Shown one piece after another: positions 1 through 8,855 of a stretch of 41,929 nucleotides of DNA. Position 1 is the stretch's first letter, and every line of letters starts with the position of its first letter. Below the pieces are notes generated by a model that did no database searches, was not told the DNA's origin, and saw only the letters and a list, made by a program, of their open reading frames with translations. Origin of the DNA: Acetobacteraceae bacterium (GTDB lineage: Bacteria > Pseudomonadota > Alphaproteobacteria > Acetobacterales > Acetobacteraceae); contig PLXO01000046.1 of the NCBI GenBank assembly GCA_003151425.1, positions 1 to 41,929 of the forward strand, given 5' to 3'. The position numbers and the translations under genes are program-made.

Positions 1-606
1 GTAGTCTTTGGGCATTGCCTTAGCTCCCTGTCGCTCGGTGGACTGCTCCCCGGAAACCCATGTCGTCCTTACCTATTGTGTGAAATGACCGGACATTCTC
101 GAGGTGTGCGGCCGCTCCACCCATCTTCGGCCGAAGCCACACCTAGCGAGTCTCTCGGCCGGCCGATCATGGCGAGACCGTCAAGCGTGTCAATCACCGC
201 CCTATTCCACCGCCCTATTCCACCGTCCTATTCCACCGCCCTATTTTGGCCCGTTCCCGAGCGGGCTGCGGACGCGAGCGTTCGTTTGCGCGGCAGCGCT
301 TGCGCTGAATTCAAGATTTTCGGAAACTCCGCTCGGCCCGGCGTTTTCAAGGAGGTTGCGGTGTCCCAAAGATACGACCGGAAAGACAGCCAATGGTGTG
401 GAAATTGCAGCTTGTGGACGCCCCGATCCCCGTTTTCCTCGAACCGATCACGATGTCCGGAAGATATGACCGGAACAGACGACTACTCCGGCGCCTTGAC
501 GGTGGTCCGGGCATATGTCGGCAGGCACCTCGCGGGAACGTCCGCAATGGGTCGGAAGCCGGCATTCAAACTGAGGCACTCCCGCACGACCGCTAATCCG
601 GCTGCA
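1..606. other. Non-coding stretch, no gene recognised
   Basis: I see no convincing gene here. The open frames that cross it have proline/arginine-rich compositions typical of GC-rich noise. It holds a short 13-bp tandem repeat (see separate entry) and two similar snippets around 366-390 and 457-481, both reading like 'gatAYgaccggaa'. It lies downstream of the dead phage portal gene, so it may be decayed phage or intergenic DNA, but nothing visible proves that. Confidence 0.5.
197..247. repeat. 13-bp tandem repeat, about 4 copies
   Basis: The unit CCGCCCTATTCCA is repeated head to tail at 197-209, 210-222, 223-235 (one C-to-T change) and 236-247 (last copy degenerate at its end). It is not inside a recognisable gene, so it looks like simple slippage DNA. 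Confidence 0.85.
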
Positions 607-1772
607 TCAAACCCCCGGCGCCGGATCATCCGCCGGGTTGCGGTTCGGGTCCCCATTGCCGCCCTCGCCCGGCACCCCAGTCTGATTGCTCCCCTGCCCA
701 CCCGCGCCGCCAGTGCCCGCCGGCACCCGGCCCAACGGGGCCATGTTAACCGCCTGCTGCACCGTGTCGCCGTCCGGCACGCTCGACAAACCCTCGGCGC
801 GCCGCGCCTCGTTGACCTTCATCCACGGCCCACCGACAGCCTGCCGATAGGCGGTGAACAGGGAGAGCAGGTCCGCCTTGAGGAAATGCCCATAATCCCA
901 ATCAAGGAACGTGTCGTCGCCGTCGAGTTCATAGAACTGCTCGGCCTTCGCTTTCCACCGCTCGCAATACCCCGAGACCGGACCGTTGAGGTACTGCTGG
1001 CCCATCTGCACCATCGCCGAGCCTTCGGTCTCACCCTCGATCGCCAGCTTGTAGGGCGGCACGTCGAAGGCGCGGGCGATGTCGCGAAGCTGGAAGTTGC
1101 GGGACTTGATGAACTGGCTATCGACCATCGAGAGGCCGAGCGCCTGCCATTTCAGGCCCTGCTCCAAGATCGCGGTCGCGCCTGAGTTGCGCGGACCGGC
1201 TTGCAGGCGCTGCCACTCTTCCCGGAGCTGTTCGCGGATTTCCTTGCCGGCGAACTTCTGGTCGGTGGACAGCACGCCACCAGTGCGGGCACCCTGGCCG
1301 ACGAACGGCGCATGGTGCTCCTCCAGGTCGATACCCAGGCCGATCGACTACCGCACCATCCTCAGGCGCGACGATCCGGGCAATAAATTCCACTGCGGCA
1401 GCCAGCGCAGGTGCAGCACGTCGCGCGACGGGATCAGCAACGGCTGCTCGCGCAGCATCGCCATCTCGTGCAGCCGTTGCGCGTGACCGCGTAGAAGTAT
1501 CCGCCCGACGGCGCCTCGAACAGCCCCGCCCGATCGGGGTGGACCGAGACCATGGTGAGCGGGCCGCCGCAGCCGTCCCGCACCATGGGCGCGTAGCCGT
1601 TGCCGCGCAGCACCAGCGAGGCCTGCAGCATCTCCTTGAACTCGAACCCGGTCTGCCAGTCGTTCGGGTCACGCATCAGGCGGAGAATGAAGTGATCCTT
1701 CGCCACCTCTTTGCCACCGTTCGGCAATATGATTCCGTGGGCATGCTTACCGCCGATGACATTTCCGGTTAG
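607..1772 (-). pseudogene. HK97-family phage portal protein, inactivated
   Basis: A phage portal is the dodecameric ring at the capsid vertex through which DNA is packaged. The N-terminal part (about 1744 down to 1475) reads GGKEVAKDH...RDPNDWQTGFEF..., then LVLRGNGYAP, which is classic for HK97 portals. The C-terminal part from about 1347 to 607 reads GLGIDLEEHHAPFV...LSTDQKFAGKEI...FDVPPYKLAI and ends in a Gly/Pro/Asn-rich tail. Two lesions separate them: a frameshift near 1470-1476 (the sense resumes one frame over as LHEMAMLREQPLLIPSRD) and an in-frame TAG at 1348-1350. Apart from these the gene reads almost whole. No terminase, protease or capsid gene is visible on either side, so this is a lone prophage remnant. 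Confidence 0.85.
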
Positions 1773-2252
1773 CGCCTGATGGCCCTTCGCACGGCGGTTC
1801 CTCCCAGGGCTGCCAAGCGACAAGTGTGGGCGTCGTCGGGGCATGACTCCGAAGACAAACGTGACGCACGCATGGCGCCACTGTCGTCGCAGGTCCGCGT
1901 TACTCGGGCTCTACACGAATTATTCAGCAATGCAGCGCTACGGCACAGGCGGCGGTACTGTTGCCGCCAAACGGAGACGAGAGCAATGCTGAGCATTGTC
2001 CTACGCCTCCGGTGGGGTGGGTGGCGGATGAAGATAGCACTCTTCATCCGCCGGTAGGCCCATCCACCGGCCCCGGGGGCCTGCCTTACGGTGGGTCCTC
2101 GGGAGCCCGGTAATTTATGCGATTCGGTCCAACACATCAACCACCAATCGCAATATCGCAGATCATACCATCGTATTCGCGAAACATACCGCCGCATGCA
2201 AATCGGCTCGACTGAACCGCCCTCGCATGATCAACCACCTTGGAGACAGACC
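1773..2252. other. Intergenic stretch with one strong hairpin
   Basis: No gene is recognised between the portal remnant and the SPFH-like gene. The stretch contains a perfect 12-bp inverted repeat at 2023-2052 (see separate entry). An open minus frame across the region has no recognisable protein family. Confidence 0.45.
2023..2052. terminator. Perfect 12-bp hairpin, possible terminator
   Basis: GGCGGATGAAGA at 2023-2034 pairs exactly with TCTTCATCCGCC at 2041-2052 across a 6-nt loop. It lies about 200 nt beyond the stop of the minus-strand SPFH-like gene. There is no T-run after the stem in either direction, so a role in transcript termination or stabilisation is only an inference. Confidence 0.4.
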
Positions 2253-3563
2253 TCAGCGTGCCGCAGGTGCCCCCTGGCCCTGCCCCGCCTGGCCCTGCCC
2301 CGCCTGGCCCTGCCCCGCCTGGCCCTGCCCCGCCTGGCCCTGCCCCGCCTGGCCCTGGGTCGGCTCGGTCCGCAGCAGCGTGCCAAGGAGACCGCCAAGC
2401 TCCGGCGGAAGGCCCACGATCGTGGTCGGCAGCTTGCCGTCCGAGTGCTCGCCGAACGACCGCAGCGCCTGCGCGGCCGCCAGCTTCTGGATGGTGTCCG
2501 CGTAGGGCGCCAGCGCGGTGGCGATCGCCTGATCCTGGTTCGCGATGTAGCGCCGGTTCACCGCGTCCTGCACTTCCTTGTCGAAGGTGAACGTATCGGC
2601 CCAGCCGATGAAGTCCAGCGTGACGCCGACCGCAGCGAAGTAGTCGGCCGCACCCTTGCGCACCATGTCGATGATCTGGTTCGCCTCGGCGTTTGCCTTG
2701 TCTAACGAGCGCGCCGAGATCTCGTTGCACACCAGCGTTTGCACCTTCTTGCGCCCGACGTCGTCCATCACGTCCGACAGTTTGCGGCTGTAGTAGACCG
2801 AGGCGAAGATCACCTTGGGATCGCCTCGGTCGCCGCCGACTGGCAGCACGCCGAAGCGGTAAAGATACTTCGCCGCGCTCGACTCCAGCACCGAGGCGCC
2901 GATCGAAATCCCGACGGCCACGTTGAGACCCTCGGAGGTCTGGCACGGGAATCCTTCCTTCCGGTGCGAGGTGCCGCGCTCCGCGGAATCCACCCACTCG
3001 CGGCTGAACGGGGTGCGGTCGACGATGATCAGGCGGCCGGCGGGCACATAGAAATCGAAGAAGCCGCCGGAGCCCTGCAGGTGCACATGCGGCACGATGA
3101 ACCGCTTGAGCGCCACCTTGTTGGCGTTGAGAAAGGCCTCGGACTCGAGCTGGGCCTGGTTGTCCTTGTTGGCGCCGACGTCGGGGATCCAGAACGCGGA
3201 CTCGTTCGGCAGAATGGTGTAGGCCTCGGTGTAGTCCGTCTTGTCGTAATATGCCTGCGCCGGCGGCACGCCGACCAGCCCGCACAGCACGACGAACATC
3301 GCGGCGCCGGCGAGGAACCGCCGCAGCGGGCCCAGCCAGATCAGCACGACGACGATCAGCAGGAGCACGAACGGAATGCCGAGGTGACTGAAGATCCGCA
3401 TCCCGATCACCGAGCCCAAATAGGCCACGTCGCTGTCCGCGAACTGTTGGCCGGCCGTCTGTCCGGTCAGCAGGGTGGCGGCCGGATAGGCCAGGAAGTT
3501 GATCCATCCGTAGAGCACAATCGCAAGGACGGTGGCAGCGATCCGCCCGACTAACGTATTCAT
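2253..3563 (-). CDS. SPFH/prohibitin-like membrane protein with QGQAG repeat tail
   Basis: The 436-residue product has hydrophobic segments near residues 6-30 and 62-110. An SPFH/band-7-like region follows (FPCQTSEGLNVAVGISIGAS..., then a long helix with SARSLDKANAEANQIIDMV and NRRYIANQDQAIATALAPYA). Proteins of this fold oligomerise on membranes and scaffold proteases or signalling complexes. The C-terminus is five QGQAG pentapeptides encoded by a perfect 15-bp minisatellite. I start it at ATG 3561-3563 because a GGGAG ribosome site lies upstream; the open frame continues upstream in an Arg-rich stretch with no such support. It stands alone, separated from parE by a repeat-bearing gap. The family assignment is moderately sure; the cellular role is not known from sequence. 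Confidence 0.75.
   Translation of the reverse strand: MNTLVGRIAATVLAIVLYGWINFLAYPAATLLTGQTAGQQFADSDVAYLGSVIGMRIFSHLGIPFVLLLIVVVLIWLGPLRRFLAGAAMFVVLCGLVGVPPAQAYYDKTDYTEAYTILPNESAFWIPDVGANKDNQAQLESEAFLNANKVALKRFIVPHVHLQGSGGFFDFYVPAGRLIIVDRTPFSREWVDSAERGTSHRKEGFPCQTSEGLNVAVGISIGASVLESSAAKYLYRFGVLPVGGDRGDPKVIFASVYYSRKLSDVMDDVGRKKVQTLVCNEISARSLDKANAEANQIIDMVRKGAADYFAAVGVTLDFIGWADTFTFDKEVQDAVNRRYIANQDQAIATALAPYADTIQKLAAAQALRSFGEHSDGKLPTTIVGLPPELGGLLGTLLRTEPTQGQAGQGQAGQGQAGQGQAGQGQAGQGQGAPAAR
2276..2357. repeat. 15-bp minisatellite in the 3' end of the SPFH-like gene
   Basis: GGCCCTGCCCCGCCT is repeated perfectly five times (2276-2350) plus a 7-bp partial copy. In the minus-strand gene each copy adds a QGQAG pentapeptide, so copy-number change keeps frame and only alters tail length. 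Perfect copies at the DNA level suggest recent expansion. Confidence 0.95.
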
Positions 3564-4070
3564 CGGCGCTTTCTCCCGGTCACGGCCGCGGTGTTGCGCG
3601 ACCGGCCAACGCACGTTCGATACCACATCGGTGTTGCGCGGGCGTGGTTTCCCGCTGGTGTCGGCGTGTGCGACACGTCGGGTGGCAGCATACCGCATCC
3701 GTGACGGAAGTTGGTACGGAATCGCGCGAACCTCGGCGATGAGCGGGCTGGCCGACGAACGTGGCCTACGCCTCGCGCCGGGTGCCGCGGCGAGCCGCCG
3801 CGCCGACAACCGGCCCCCCCTGTGCAGGCTGCAAAGCCAGGTTCCACGCGGAGATCGCTGAGAACCGCGGAGGCCCGCGGAGGAAATTTCAGGCGCCTCG
3901 CGCGCAGCGCCATTATGCTTTCTCTGCGGTCCTCCGCACCACCTCCGCGCTTCTCCGCGTGGAAACTTGCTTACCGTGCCCCGAACCGCCGTCGTCCGCT
4001 CGGCCTACCAGCGGACCACGAGCCCGACACGGGAGTCGGCGGGTTGATCTCGAACATCGGGACGACAGAC
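3564..4070. other. Intergenic gap with an inverted repeat family
   Basis: No gene is recognised. At 3840-3890 and 3922-3965 are two inverted copies of a CCGCGGAG-rich element (one arm begins TTCCACGCGGAGA, the other ends TCTCCGCGTGGAAAC). The remainder is featureless GC-rich sequence. Confidence 0.5.
3840..3965. repeat. Imperfect inverted repeat of a CCGCGGAG-type element
   Basis: The left arm (from 3840) reads TTCCACGCGGAGATCGC followed by GAGAACCGCGGAGG; the right arm, read in reverse, gives TTTCCACGCGGAGAAGCG followed by GCGGAGG. Similar CGCGGAG/GCGGAGG spacer elements are common in GC-rich bacterial genomes. It is probably a dispersed intergenic repeat. Confidence 0.6.
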
Positions 4071-6071
4071 TCACACATCCACCTCCTGCACGGTCTTCGC
4101 CCGCTCCTGGATGAACGCGTAGCGCAGCTCCGGACGCCGCCCCATCAGGCTCTCGACCAGCTCGGCGGTCGCCGCGCGGTCCTCCGGCAGCGCCACCACC
4201 TTCAGCAGCGTGCGCTTGGTCGGGTCCATCGTCGTCTCCTTGAGCTGCGCCGACGGCATCTCGCCCAGGCCCTTGAAGCGGCTGACCTCCACCTTCGAGC
4301 CGGCCTTGAATTCGGCTTTCGTCTTGCGCTCGCGGTCGGCCTCGTCCATCGCGTAGACCGACTTGGCGCCATGCGTCAGGCGATACAGCGGCGGCTGCGC
4401 CAGATACACGTGGCCGTAACGTACCAGCTCCGGCAGCTCGCGATAGAAGAACGTCATCAGCAGCGAGGCGATGTGCGCGCCGTCCACATCGGCGTCGGTC
4501 ATGATGATGATGCGGCCGTAGCGCAGCTTGGTGCGGTCGAACCGGTCGCCGACACCGCAGCCGAGCGCCTCGATCAGGTCCTTCAGCTCCTGGTTGCCCC
4601 GCAGCTTGTCAGCCGAGGCGCTCGCGACGTTAAGGATCTTGCCGCGCAAGGGCAGCACGGCCTGGGTCTCGCGGTTGCGCGCCTGCTTGGCCGAGCCGCC
4701 GGCGCTGTCGCCCTCGACCAGGAAGATTTCGGTTTCCGCGGCGTTTTCGCGCGTGCAGTCGGTCAGTTTGCCCGGCAGGCGCAGGCGGCGCGTGGGCGAC
4801 TTGCGGGCGGTGTCCTTGCTCTCCTTGCGGCGCAGGCGTTCCTCGGCGCGCTCGATCACGAAGGCCAGCAGGTTGTCCGCCTGCGTCGGATCGCCGGCGA
4901 GGAAATGATCGAAGCGATCGCGCAGCGCCGTCTCGGTCAGCCGCGCCGCGTCGGTGCCGGTCAGTTTTTCCTTCGTCTGACCCTGGAACTGCGGGTCGCG
5001 CAGGAACAGCGACAGCTTGGCCACCAAGGGTGCCATCACGTCGTCGGCGGTCACCTGCGCCGCGCGGCGGTTGCCTCGGTGCTCGCCCCAGGCGCGCAGG
5101 CCCTTCAGCAGCGCCGCGCGAAAACCCGCCTCGTGCGTGCCGCCCAGCGGGGTCGGTACGGTGTTGCAGTAGGAGTGCAGGAAGCCCTCGCCGTCCTCGA
5201 GCCAGGCCGCGGCCCACTCGACCTTGCCGGTCGCCTCGCCGGGCAGCGCCGCCTCGCCGGCCCAGATGAGCGCCAGTACGCGCGGGGCGGCGCCGATGTC
5301 GTCCTCCAGGCTGTCGCGCAGCCCGCCCGGGAAGTGCAACACGGCCTCGGCCGGGACGTCGGTGGCGCCGGCCTTCAGCAGTGCCGGGTCGCACTGCCAG
5401 CGGATTTCTACCCCGCGGAACAGGTAGGCCTTGGAGCGGCACAGGCGGTAGAGGCGCGCGGGGCTGAACGCCAGCGGGCCAAAGATAGAAGTGTCCGGCT
5501 TGAAGCGGATGCTGGTGCCGCGCCGGTTGTGCACCGGGCCGGCGTTGATCAGCTTCGAGGTGGGCTTGCCGCGGGCGTAGGTTTGCTTCCACAGCACCTT
5601 GTCGCGCGCGACCTCGACCTCCATCCGTTCGGACAGCGCGTTGACCACCGAGCTGCCGACGCCGTGCAGGCCGCCCGAGGTCGCATACACCTTGCCGGAG
5701 AACTTGCCGCCCGAATGCAGGGTGGTAAGGATGACTTCCAAGGCGCTCATGTTCTTGAATTTAGGGTGCGCGTCGACCGGGATCCCTCGGCCGTTGTCGC
5801 GCACGGTCAGCCAGTTGTCCCGCTCCAGCGACACGTCGATGTGTGTGGCCTGGCCCGCCACCGCCTCGTCCATGGCGTTGTCGAGGATTTCCGAGGCCAG
5901 GTGGTGCAGCGCCGGCTCGTCGGTGCCGCCGATATACATGCCGGGGCGGCGGCGCACGGGCTCCAGGCCCTCCAGGACCTCGATGTCGCTGGCGTCGTAG
6001 GCGTCGGCGGCCCGTGCCGCCTTGGGGGCCGCCTTGGGCGCCGCCTTGGACCCACCGAACAAATCGTTCAT
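4071..6071 (-). CDS. parE: DNA topoisomerase IV subunit B (ParE)
   Basis: The ATPase subunit of topoisomerase IV decatenates replicated chromosomes together with ParC. The 666-residue protein has a GHKL ATPase domain with EILDNAMDE at 61-69 and RRPGMYIGGT near 41-50. The TOPRIM motif EGDSAGGSA begins near residue 453 and the metal-binding DADVDG lies near 524. The C-terminus ends with the LMGRRPELRYAFIQE block typical of GyrB/ParE. The length and the short C-terminal region without a GyrB insertion favour ParE over GyrB. ATG 6069-6071 is chosen because AGGAA sits just upstream and the preceding in-frame extension is repeat-derived. The N-terminus carries an Ala/Lys-rich repeat (APKAAPKAA) before the conserved domain. 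Confidence 0.95.
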   Translation of the reverse strand: MNDLFGGSKAAPKAAPKAARAADAYDASDIEVLEGLEPVRRRPGMYIGGTDEPALHHLASEILDNAMDEAVAGQATHIDVSLERDNWLTVRDNGRGIPVDAHPKFKNMSALEVILTTLHSGGKFSGKVYATSGGLHGVGSSVVNALSERMEVEVARDKVLWKQTYARGKPTSKLINAGPVHNRRGTSIRFKPDTSIFGPLAFSPARLYRLCRSKAYLFRGVEIRWQCDPALLKAGATDVPAEAVLHFPGGLRDSLEDDIGAAPRVLALIWAGEAALPGEATGKVEWAAAWLEDGEGFLHSYCNTVPTPLGGTHEAGFRAALLKGLRAWGEHRGNRRAAQVTADDVMAPLVAKLSLFLRDPQFQGQTKEKLTGTDAARLTETALRDRFDHFLAGDPTQADNLLAFVIERAEERLRRKESKDTARKSPTRRLRLPGKLTDCTRENAAETEIFLVEGDSAGGSAKQARNRETQAVLPLRGKILNVASASADKLRGNQELKDLIEALGCGVGDRFDRTKLRYGRIIIMTDADVDGAHIASLLMTFFYRELPELVRYGHVYLAQPPLYRLTHGAKSVYAMDEADRERKTKAEFKAGSKVEVSRFKGLGEMPSAQLKETTMDPTKRTLLKVVALPEDRAATAELVESLMGRRPELRYAFIQERAKTVQEVDV

Positions 6072-6094
6072 GCTGTGTTCCTGTCTGGAGGGCC

Positions 6095-6124
6095 AGACTA
6101 TCCAACCCAGGCCGCGCCGGGCAA
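6095..6124 (-). promoter_or_regulatory. Possible sigma-70-like promoter of parE
   Basis: On the minus strand TTGCCC (6119-6124) and TAGTCT (6095-6100) are separated by 18 bp, and the second box lies about 24 nt before the parE start. The match to consensus is partial, so this is a candidate only. Confidence 0.3.
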
Positions 6125-6192
6125 GGCCCGCGACGTCACCCTGCAGGGCAATCGGGTGAACGTAGGAAAGGCGGACGATCAGCCGGTTCATT

Positions 6193-6277
6193 GTCATTGC
6201 GAGGAGCGAAGCGACGCGGCAATCCCCACGAGTGGTGCGCAACTGGCGGGGGATTGCTTCGCTTCGCTCGCAATGAC
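6193..6277. repeat. GTCATTGCGAG-type palindromic repeat
   Basis: The left arm from 6193 begins GTCATTGCGAGGAGCGAAGC, and the right arm ends at 6277 with GAAGCGAAGCAATCC/GTCATTGCGAG in reverse (GGATTGCTTCGCTTCGCTCG then CAATGAC). This element family occurs between genes in many bacteria. A partial third copy (ctcgcaatggc) follows at about 6285. It lies in the 336-nt gap between parE and the DHFR-like gene, where I see no gene. Confidence 0.8.
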
Positions 6278-6407
6278 AGGTACGCTCGCAATGGCAGCAA
6301 CATCCGGGCGGGCCCATTGCTTCGCCCGATTGCCCTGCGTCACCCACCCACCCAGGACGTTGCTCCCCTGTTAGGGTTCGCAGCGGCTCGTCGCAGCGAA
6401 GGAACGC

Positions 6408-6989
6408 CTAGTCGGCCGCGGGTTTCGCCGCTCGCCGCCAGCTCACCATCGTCAATCCCTGCGCGGGATCGAGTATCTGCTGCGCGTCGGGAACGAGGCC
6501 ATGGCTGGCCAGCACGTCCTCCGGCGTTCGAGCGGGCACCCCCGGGAAAACCGGGCGGCCACCGGGCAGCCGCACGTTGGGCACGCGCGTCAGGTGGAAG
6601 ATATCATAGCGGTCAAGGAACAGTCCGAAGACGTCCGGACCGCCAATGACGCCGACGTTTGCGCCGGGCATGCCGAGGGCGGACATGGCTTGCTCAAACG
6701 ATGCCCCGGCGGGGTTCCATAGGAGCGCCTTTTCGTTTGACGGGTGTGCCGCAAGGGCGGGAATGCTCCGGGTCAGCATCAGCCGGTGGCGTAGATGCGA
6801 ATGCGGCTGTCGCTCTTGCGAGTGGCGGCCATGCACGACGACGTCGACGCCATCGAGTCCGTGGCCGAAGAACTGTTGATCGGCGTCAAACTTGAGCGAG
6901 TCCGGCATGATCCGCGCGGCAGTCGCCAGCATCCCGTCCTCCGAGATGATGGCATAGCCCTCGATGCGGCCCGCGCGACTGTCAGCCAT
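6408..6989 (-). CDS. Dihydrofolate reductase / RibD-C family protein
   Basis: The 193-residue protein has the layout of the DHFR fold: an N-terminal strand with GYAIISEDGMLA, a central VDVVVHGRHS cofactor region, and the conserved NVGVIGGPDVFGLFLDRYD block, where a GG(x)n motif binds the NADPH phosphate. Such proteins reduce dihydrofolate or a pterin/flavin precursor; the exact substrate cannot be told. It lacks the clear WxxD-type active-site segment of FolA, so an atypical family member is likely. ATG 6987-6989 follows GGAGG by 6 nt and is preferred over the GTG two codons earlier. It stands alone between parE and the aminotransferase gene, with no obvious operon partner. Confidence 0.75.
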   Translation of the reverse strand: MADSRAGRIEGYAIISEDGMLATAARIMPDSLKFDADQQFFGHGLDGVDVVVHGRHSQERQPHSHLRHRLMLTRSIPALAAHPSNEKALLWNPAGASFEQAMSALGMPGANVGVIGGPDVFGLFLDRYDIFHLTRVPNVRLPGGRPVFPGVPARTPEDVLASHGLVPDAQQILDPAQGLTMVSWRRAAKPAAD

Positions 6990-7102
6990 CGGCACCCTCC
7001 GGCGTCAGGATGGACCCCCGCTCTGGACGGCCAGGTTCCGTGACGCCGGAGGCGGGACTGTGGCGCCGGCGCCGCCCCGGACGGCGCCGGCACGGAAGCG
7101 GG

Positions 7103-8485
7103 CTAGGCGGTGGGCAGGGCGATCAGGGCGCGGTCGAGGGTTTCGACCAGGCGGTCGCACTCGGCGCGGGTGATCACCAGGGGTGGGGAGAATATGATGG
7201 TGTTGCCGTGGCGGCTGCCACCGCCGGAGCGGCCGACGATCACGCCTTGCTCGCGGCAGTGGTCCACCACGGCGGTGATGGTGGCTGGCGTGGCGGGTGC
7301 CTTGCTGGCGCGGTCGGTGATCAGTTCCACGCCGATCAGCAGGCCCTTGCCGCGCACGTCGCCGACGATGTCGTGGCGCAGCAAGGTTTTCAGGCCGTCG
7401 AGCAGGTAGGCGCCGGTTTCCGCCGCGCGGTCGGCGAGTTTCTCGGCCTCCATGATCTCGATGTTGCGCAGCGCGACGGCGCAGGAGACGGGGTGGCCGC
7501 CGTAGGTGTTGACCTGGAAGACCTGGCGGTTTTCCGAGGGCTCGCCGTAGAAGCTTTCGAACACGCTGTTCTTCACCACGGTGGCGGCGATCGGCAGGTA
7601 GGCGGACGAGATGCCCTTGGCGATCGCGATGATGTCGGGCGAGACGCCGTAGTGCTGGTGCGCGAACATCTTTCCGGTGCGGCCGAAGCCGTTGATCACC
7701 TCGTCGACGTGCAGCAGGATGCCGTATTTGCGGCAGATCTTCTCGACCTCGGGCAGGTATTCGTCGGGCGGGACGGCGACGCCGACTCCGCTCATGATGG
7801 GTTCGACGATGATCTCGGCGATGGTGTCGGGGCCTTCGCCGACGACGGCGGATTCCATGTTCTTCACGCAGGCGAGGTTGCAGCTTGGGTAGCTCAGGCC
7901 GAACGGGCAACGGTAGCAGGTGGGCGCCGCGACGTGCAGGAAGTCGCCTGAGTAGGGCTCGAATTTTCCCTTCCGGTCGCCCATGCCGCCGGCGTCGAGC
8001 GTGGCCAGCGTGGTGCCGTGATAGGCGTAGTAGCGGCTGACCGTCTTGTAGCGGTAGGCGCCCGGGCTTTCGTGCTTCTGGTATTGGCGGGCGATCTTGA
8101 AGCCGGCTTCGTTCGCCTCGGAGCCCGAGTTGACGAAGTAGGTGTGGTAGCCGCCGCCCATCAGGGTGTTGATCTTTTCGGCGAGCGCCGCGGCGGGGAC
8201 GTTCATCTGGGTGTGCGGGAAGTAGGCGAGCTGCTGCATCTGGTCGGCGGCGACGTCGGCGAGCTCGCCTCGGCCGTAGCCGATGTTGACGCACCAGAGG
8301 CCGGCCATGGCGTCGAGGTAGGCGGTGCCGTCGGCGTCGTAGATCGTGGAGCCGTGCGCGGAGGTCACGACCATCTGCTTGGTTTCCAGCAGCTTGTGCT
8401 GGACGATGGGGTGCAGGACGTTTTTCAGGTCCTGGCGCACGACGGCGGCGCGGATCTCGGGGTCGGGGGCGTTGGTGAGCGACAT
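7103..8485 (-). CDS. Class III (omega) aminotransferase
   Basis: A PLP enzyme of 460 residues that moves an amino group from an amine or omega-amino acid to a keto acid. The family markers are NSGSEANE at 119-126, YHGTT near 155-159, HVDEVINGFGRTGKMF at 259-274 (Asp261 pairs with the PLP ring) and the Schiff-base lysine Lys290 in AIAKGISSAYLP. It resembles taurine- or beta-alanine-pyruvate transaminases, but the substrate is uncertain. An unusual four-cysteine cluster lies at 190, 193, 202 and 206 (C-x2-C-x8-C-x3-C). The start is ATG 8483-8485, where the conserved N-terminus MSLTN begins; the upstream frame is not protein-like. The gene is monocistronic. Confidence 0.88.
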   Translation of the reverse strand: MSLTNAPDPEIRAAVVRQDLKNVLHPIVQHKLLETKQMVVTSAHGSTIYDADGTAYLDAMAGLWCVNIGYGRGELADVAADQMQQLAYFPHTQMNVPAAALAEKINTLMGGGYHTYFVNSGSEANEAGFKIARQYQKHESPGAYRYKTVSRYYAYHGTTLATLDAGGMGDRKGKFEPYSGDFLHVAAPTCYRCPFGLSYPSCNLACVKNMESAVVGEGPDTIAEIIVEPIMSGVGVAVPPDEYLPEVEKICRKYGILLHVDEVINGFGRTGKMFAHQHYGVSPDIIAIAKGISSAYLPIAATVVKNSVFESFYGEPSENRQVFQVNTYGGHPVSCAVALRNIEIMEAEKLADRAAETGAYLLDGLKTLLRHDIVGDVRGKGLLIGVELITDRASKAPATPATITAVVDHCREQGVIVGRSGGGSRHGNTIIFSPPLVITRAECDRLVETLDRALIALPTA

Positions 8486-8855
8486 GGGGGCCTCTTGGGG
8501 TGGGGTGGTGGGTGTGGTGGGGGGTAGACTACAGCATTTTGGCGTCGCGTCACCCGTGGGGTGCGTGACGATCGGTGTCAGCCTGAACACTGGGACCCTA
8601 GCGGGGGCCTGTTCCCAAATTCCGTGCTCGGAGCAAGATTGGGATTGGGAGGATCGCGCCATTGCCGTGACGGTGGACTGCTCAGGCTTCCGAACGGCGG
8701 CCGTGGTTGGCCCATGCTATTCCGAAGGCTGGTGTGCCTTGATGCGCCCCTGGGCAGCCAGCGCTAGGTGTACGCGGGATCGGATTCCTGCCAATTTGCC
8801 GTTATGCTTGGCAGTCTAGGAGGCATGCCGATTCGGCCTCCGTTAGGGGGACGAT
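8486..8855. other. Intergenic gap before the restriction endonuclease
   Basis: No gene is recognised in this 370-nt gap. It opens with a G/T-rich tract on the plus strand (8495-8526). Near 8818-8841 a GGAGGC...GCCTCC dyad with an 11-nt spacer precedes the endonuclease start and could be a regulatory site, though the operator seen at the methyltransferase promoter has no copy here. Confidence 0.4.

Noticed and set aside
347..596. Short open frames near the left end
   Set aside because: No ribosome site or recognisable family; the composition is noise-like.
3564..3809. N-terminal extension of the SPFH-like protein
   Set aside because: The frame stays open, but the sequence is Arg/Ala-rich with no membrane segment, and the ribosome site fits the ATG at 3563.
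8818..8841. Operator for the endonuclease matching the methyltransferase operator
   Set aside because: The GGAGGC/GCCTCC dyad here is unrelated to the TGTGACATA palindrome, so shared control by the RHH protein is not supported by sequence.
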